DNA of 64,000 nt from Primorskyibacter sedentarius (lineage in GTDB: Bacteria > Pseudomonadota > Alphaproteobacteria > Rhodobacterales > Rhodobacteraceae), in contig NZ_SLZU01000001.1 of assembly GCF_004342065.1 (NCBI RefSeq), positions 124,001-188,000 on the forward strand, written 5' to 3'. Position 1 is the stretch's first letter. Each line of letters opens with the position of its first letter. Under the pieces are notes generated by a model, which was not told the origin of the DNA, searched no databases, and saw nothing but the letters and a program-made list of their open reading frames with translations. A program made the position numbers and the translations under genes. This document shows positions 61,708 through 64,000 of this stretch, one piece after another.

Positions 61708-63582
61708 ATGAAGAACGGACCTGCACTATGCTTGGCGGCTCTTGTCGCGGGCGCCTCGCCCGCGCTGGCGCAGACGCTGACAAATCCCGGCTTTGAGGCC
61801 GGATGGGGAGGCTGGAACGATGTCGATCCGAACAAGGACGCGACCTCTGTTTCCGGGCATTTCAACACCGGGCTGAAATCTGCGAAGATCAGCAAGGAAA
61901 CCGGACATTTCGAACAGACTGTCACGCTCTACCCGGACTCTGAGTATGAGCTGAAGGCTTTCGTGAAAGGCCCCGGCATCGTGGGCGTGGAGGTCGCCGG
62001 CACTGAGGTCACCGCCAGCTCTGCGGGCGATGGCGAAAACTGGGTGCAGTTGAACATTCCGTTCAAGACAGGGGCCGATACAGGCGCGCGCGTGTTTGGC
62101 GGCTGGGGCGGCGACGAGGCCCGCTTTGACGATTTCGAACTGGTGGCCGTTTCAGGCCCGGCAAAGATCGCAGCAGAGGAGGTCGCGAGTGGCCCCCGGG
62201 AATACACCACCCTGCCCGATGGCTGCGAAGGCATGGGCCAGCTGCGTGTCAAAAAGGTGCGCGCAGAGGGCGACTATGACAAGGAATACGCCCCCGACCG
62301 GGTGATCGACCATAGTTTCGACGCGGATTCGCGCTGGTCGGCCAAGGGCGCCGGGCGCGAGATCGTGCTTGACCTTGGTATGCCGCAGACCCTGAAAGAG
62401 CTGGGCATCGCCTTCTACAAGGGCCATGAGCGCAAGAGCCATTTCGAGATGGCGGCCTCTGTCGATGGCAAGGCCTACGCCGCCTTGATCCCGCGCACGA
62501 CAAGCGCGGGCAAGACCACCGCCATCCAGCGGTTCGACTTTGACGACATGATCGCGCGTTACGTCAAGATCGCGGCCTATGGCAATGAATCGAGCGAATG
62601 GAACTCGATCCTCGAGATCCAGCCCTATGGCTGTGGCCTTGGCATGATCGACCCGACAGGCGACGGATCGGACATGGCGGAATATTCCAACAAGGGATTG
62701 TTCGGGTTGTTCACCGACGTCCCGCCATCCGAAAACTTTGACCTGTCCGGCTGGAAGATCACCGTGCCCTACGACAGGAACGGCGACGGCAAGGTGGATG
62801 AGATCGAAGAGGCAGAGCTTGGCTCCGGCTGGCAGGATCCAGAGGTTTTCTACACCGACCCCGTGACCGGCGGGATGGTCTTCCGCACTATTCCAGCGGG
62901 CGTCACCACGCAGAATTCCAGCTACGCGCGGTCAGAGCTGCGCCAGATGATGCGCGCCGGGGATACCTCTATCTCTACCCGCAACGACGATGGTACGCCC
63001 ACGCAGAACAACTGGGTCTTCTCGTCTGCACCGCAAGAGGCACAGGACATGGCGGGGGGTGTGGATGGCACCTTGCGCGCCACGCTGGCCGTCAACCAGG
63101 TCACCCGGACGGGCGAGCAGGGCAAGGCCGGTCGGGTGATCATCGGCCAGATCCATGCCAAGGATGACGAGCCGATCCGTCTGTATTACCGCAAGCTGCC
63201 GGGCAACAAGTTCGGGTCGATCTACTATGCCCACGAGCCCATCGGCAAAGATGACATCTGGGTCGAGGTCATCGGCGAGCGCAAGGACAATGCCGAAAAC
63301 CCGGTGGACGGGATCGCGCTGGACGAGATCTTCAGCTACGAGATCAAGGTATCCGGCAAGGAGGTTGATGGCGTCATCCACCCGATGCTGGACGTGAAGA
63401 TCATCCGCGACGACGGCACGGAAATCGTGGCCCCCAGTTTCGACATGGTGGAAAGCGGCTACAACGTTGCCGACGACTTCATGTATTTCAAGGCCGGGGC
63501 CTATTCGCAGAACAACAGCACCTTGCCGGGCTGGCGCGATGCGGATCAGGTGACCTTTTTCAAGCTGGAAACCGAACACTGA
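61708..63582 (+). CDS. Secreted PL7-family alginate lyase with carbohydrate-binding modules
   Basis: 624-residue exported enzyme. A signal peptide ends near residue 21 (SPALAQ). Two beta-sandwich modules follow: a CBM-like domain (about 22-155, LTNPGFEAGWGGWN) and a discoidin/CBM32-like domain (about 175-315, VIDHSFDADSRW). The PL7 domain (about 335-624) has RSELR (408-412), QIH (481-483) and YFKAGAYSQ (593-601), with His483 and Tyr599 the probable catalytic pair. Residues 356-367 (DRNGDGKVDEIE) form a perfect EF-hand-type calcium loop. GGAGGAGA precedes ATG 61708. It cleaves alginate by beta-elimination. Confidence 0.93.
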   Translation: MKNGPALCLAALVAGASPALAQTLTNPGFEAGWGGWNDVDPNKDATSVSGHFNTGLKSAKISKETGHFEQTVTLYPDSEYELKAFVKGPGIVGVEVAGTEVTASSAGDGENWVQLNIPFKTGADTGARVFGGWGGDEARFDDFELVAVSGPAKIAAEEVASGPREYTTLPDGCEGMGQLRVKKVRAEGDYDKEYAPDRVIDHSFDADSRWSAKGAGREIVLDLGMPQTLKELGIAFYKGHERKSHFEMAASVDGKAYAALIPRTTSAGKTTAIQRFDFDDMIARYVKIAAYGNESSEWNSILEIQPYGCGLGMIDPTGDGSDMAEYSNKGLFGLFTDVPPSENFDLSGWKITVPYDRNGDGKVDEIEEAELGSGWQDPEVFYTDPVTGGMVFRTIPAGVTTQNSSYARSELRQMMRAGDTSISTRNDDGTPTQNNWVFSSAPQEAQDMAGGVDGTLRATLAVNQVTRTGEQGKAGRVIIGQIHAKDDEPIRLYYRKLPGNKFGSIYYAHEPIGKDDIWVEVIGERKDNAENPVDGIALDEIFSYEIKVSGKEVDGVIHPMLDVKIIRDDGTEIVAPSFDMVESGYNVADDFMYFKAGAYSQNNSTLPGWRDADQVTFFKLETEH

Positions 63583-63600
63583 TCTGAATGACTGATCGGG

Positions 63601-63632
63601 GGGGCCTGAACTGTCATGTTCGGGCCCCTTTT
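63601..63632 (+). terminator. Rho-independent terminator of the alginate operon
   Basis: GGGGCCTGAAC at 63601-63611 pairs with GTTCGGGCCCC at 63618-63628 (one wobble pair) around a 6-base loop and is followed by TTTT. It lies 18 bases after the lyase stop codon. Confidence 0.9.
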
Positions 63633-63830
63633 CTGTCCGGTGCGGGCTTTGCGGGCGCGCCGGAATATCTGCGATAAAGCGGATTGTGCCTGCCGCCCCC
63701 TGCCCCGCAGGTCAGACCGGCTCTTGCCCGTTCGGCTTTGGATAATCGCACATGCGCCCGGTCGCTATCCCAAGACAGGCGCGCCATTCATGCCGTGCCC
63801 CTCTGTCTTGCTGCAATCCGGGTGACCGCC

Positions 63831-63983
63831 TCAGGTGAGCGGCGAGCAATCCGACGCGCTCAGATCCTGAACCGGGTCGCCTTCACTGCATTCCTGCCCG
63901 CTGACCGGATAATGATCCGGCTCTGCACATCCGGCCAGAAGGACGAGCAAGAACGCGGCGGCGAATTGAAATGGTCTGATCAT
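63831..63983 (-). CDS. Short putative lipoprotein (50 residues)
   Basis: ATG at 63983 on the minus strand opens a 50-codon frame ending in TGA at 63831. The protein has a basic start (MIRPFQF), a hydrophobic core and a lipobox LLAGC with Cys19, followed by a short acidic tail with Cys32 and Cys46. GGTAGG lies upstream of the ATG. The signal and lipobox pattern are unlikely by chance in a frame this short. No family is recognised. The 198 bases between it and the alginate terminator show nothing else. Confidence 0.6.
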   Translation of the reverse strand: MIRPFQFAAAFLLVLLAGCAEPDHYPVSGQECSEGDPVQDLSASDCSPLT

Positions 63984-64000
63984 GGTTAGCCTACCTTTTC

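Overview
The window is high-GC, gene-dense alphaproteobacterial chromosome, most likely from a (probably marine) Rhodobacterales member of the Roseobacter/Paracoccus type. The reasons are the interleaved hisB-hisH-hisA-hisF-hisE cluster, the very large aerobic cobalamin locus (CobF, CobG, CobN, CobE, CobW), FtsY with a long acidic Pro/Glu linker, a BCCT transporter and a PL7 alginate lyase. I see no rRNA, tRNA, CRISPR array, insertion sequence, phage gene or plasmid replication function. This placement is inference; no marker gene was searched.

Layout. 1-8.4 kb: thrS; a four-gene bufferin operon (bufA-bufB-bufC-doxX) for a peptide metallophore modified by a DUF692/MNIO enzyme; an ArsC/Spx-like protein; a cold-shock protein; divergent metR/metF. 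8.4-13.4 kb: branched-chain-type ABC transporter livK-H-M-G-F (minus strand) and a one-domain Lrp/AsnC protein. 13.5-21 kb: plus-strand his genes interrupted by minus-strand genes (BCCT, DUF2147, DUF302, THUMP methyltransferase). 21-29.7 kb: mixed housekeeping and accessory genes, including a CoA-binding protein, a candidate sRNA, DUF2235, a stand-alone molybdenum hydroxylase large subunit, YciB, a DMT transporter, MgtC, ftsY and an FAH-family hydrolase.

29.7-56.1 kb is a B12 island. One cobalamin riboswitch (plus strand, about 29756-29930) precedes an ECF cobalt-type transporter (DUF4198 protein, CbiM, CbiL-like, CbiQ, CbiO). A second (minus strand, about 47529-47716) precedes DUF1636-cobW-cobN-cobG-cobH-cobI-cobJ and, across the antisense gene cobK, cobL-cobE-cobM-cobB-cobA-cobF. 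Outward from the second riboswitch on the plus strand run cobO, two Lin0512-family paralogues and cobQ. Then come cobC, cobD, a PduX/BluE-like kinase and a phosphatase (minus strand), and cobP, cobU and cobV (plus strand). Together these cover uroporphyrinogen III to cobalamin, except the cobaltochelatase subunits CobS/CobT, the Co(II) reductase and BluB, which are not in the window.

56.1-64 kb: a TauE/SafE permease, a gamma-glutamyltransferase, then a short uronate/alginate operon (Gfo/Idh/MocA dehydrogenase, ManD-type dehydratase, secreted PL7 alginate lyase). It is driven by a promoter overlapped by two perfect tandem copies of a palindromic operator and closed by a strong terminator. A 50-residue lipoprotein gene lies at the right edge on the minus strand.

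Recurring architecture: nearly every adjacent same-strand pair in the B12 island overlaps by 1-10 bases, and several opposite-strand neighbours overlap directly (cobK/cobL start codons, cobK/cobJ ends, cobQ/cobC ends, doxX and hisA with their convergent neighbours).
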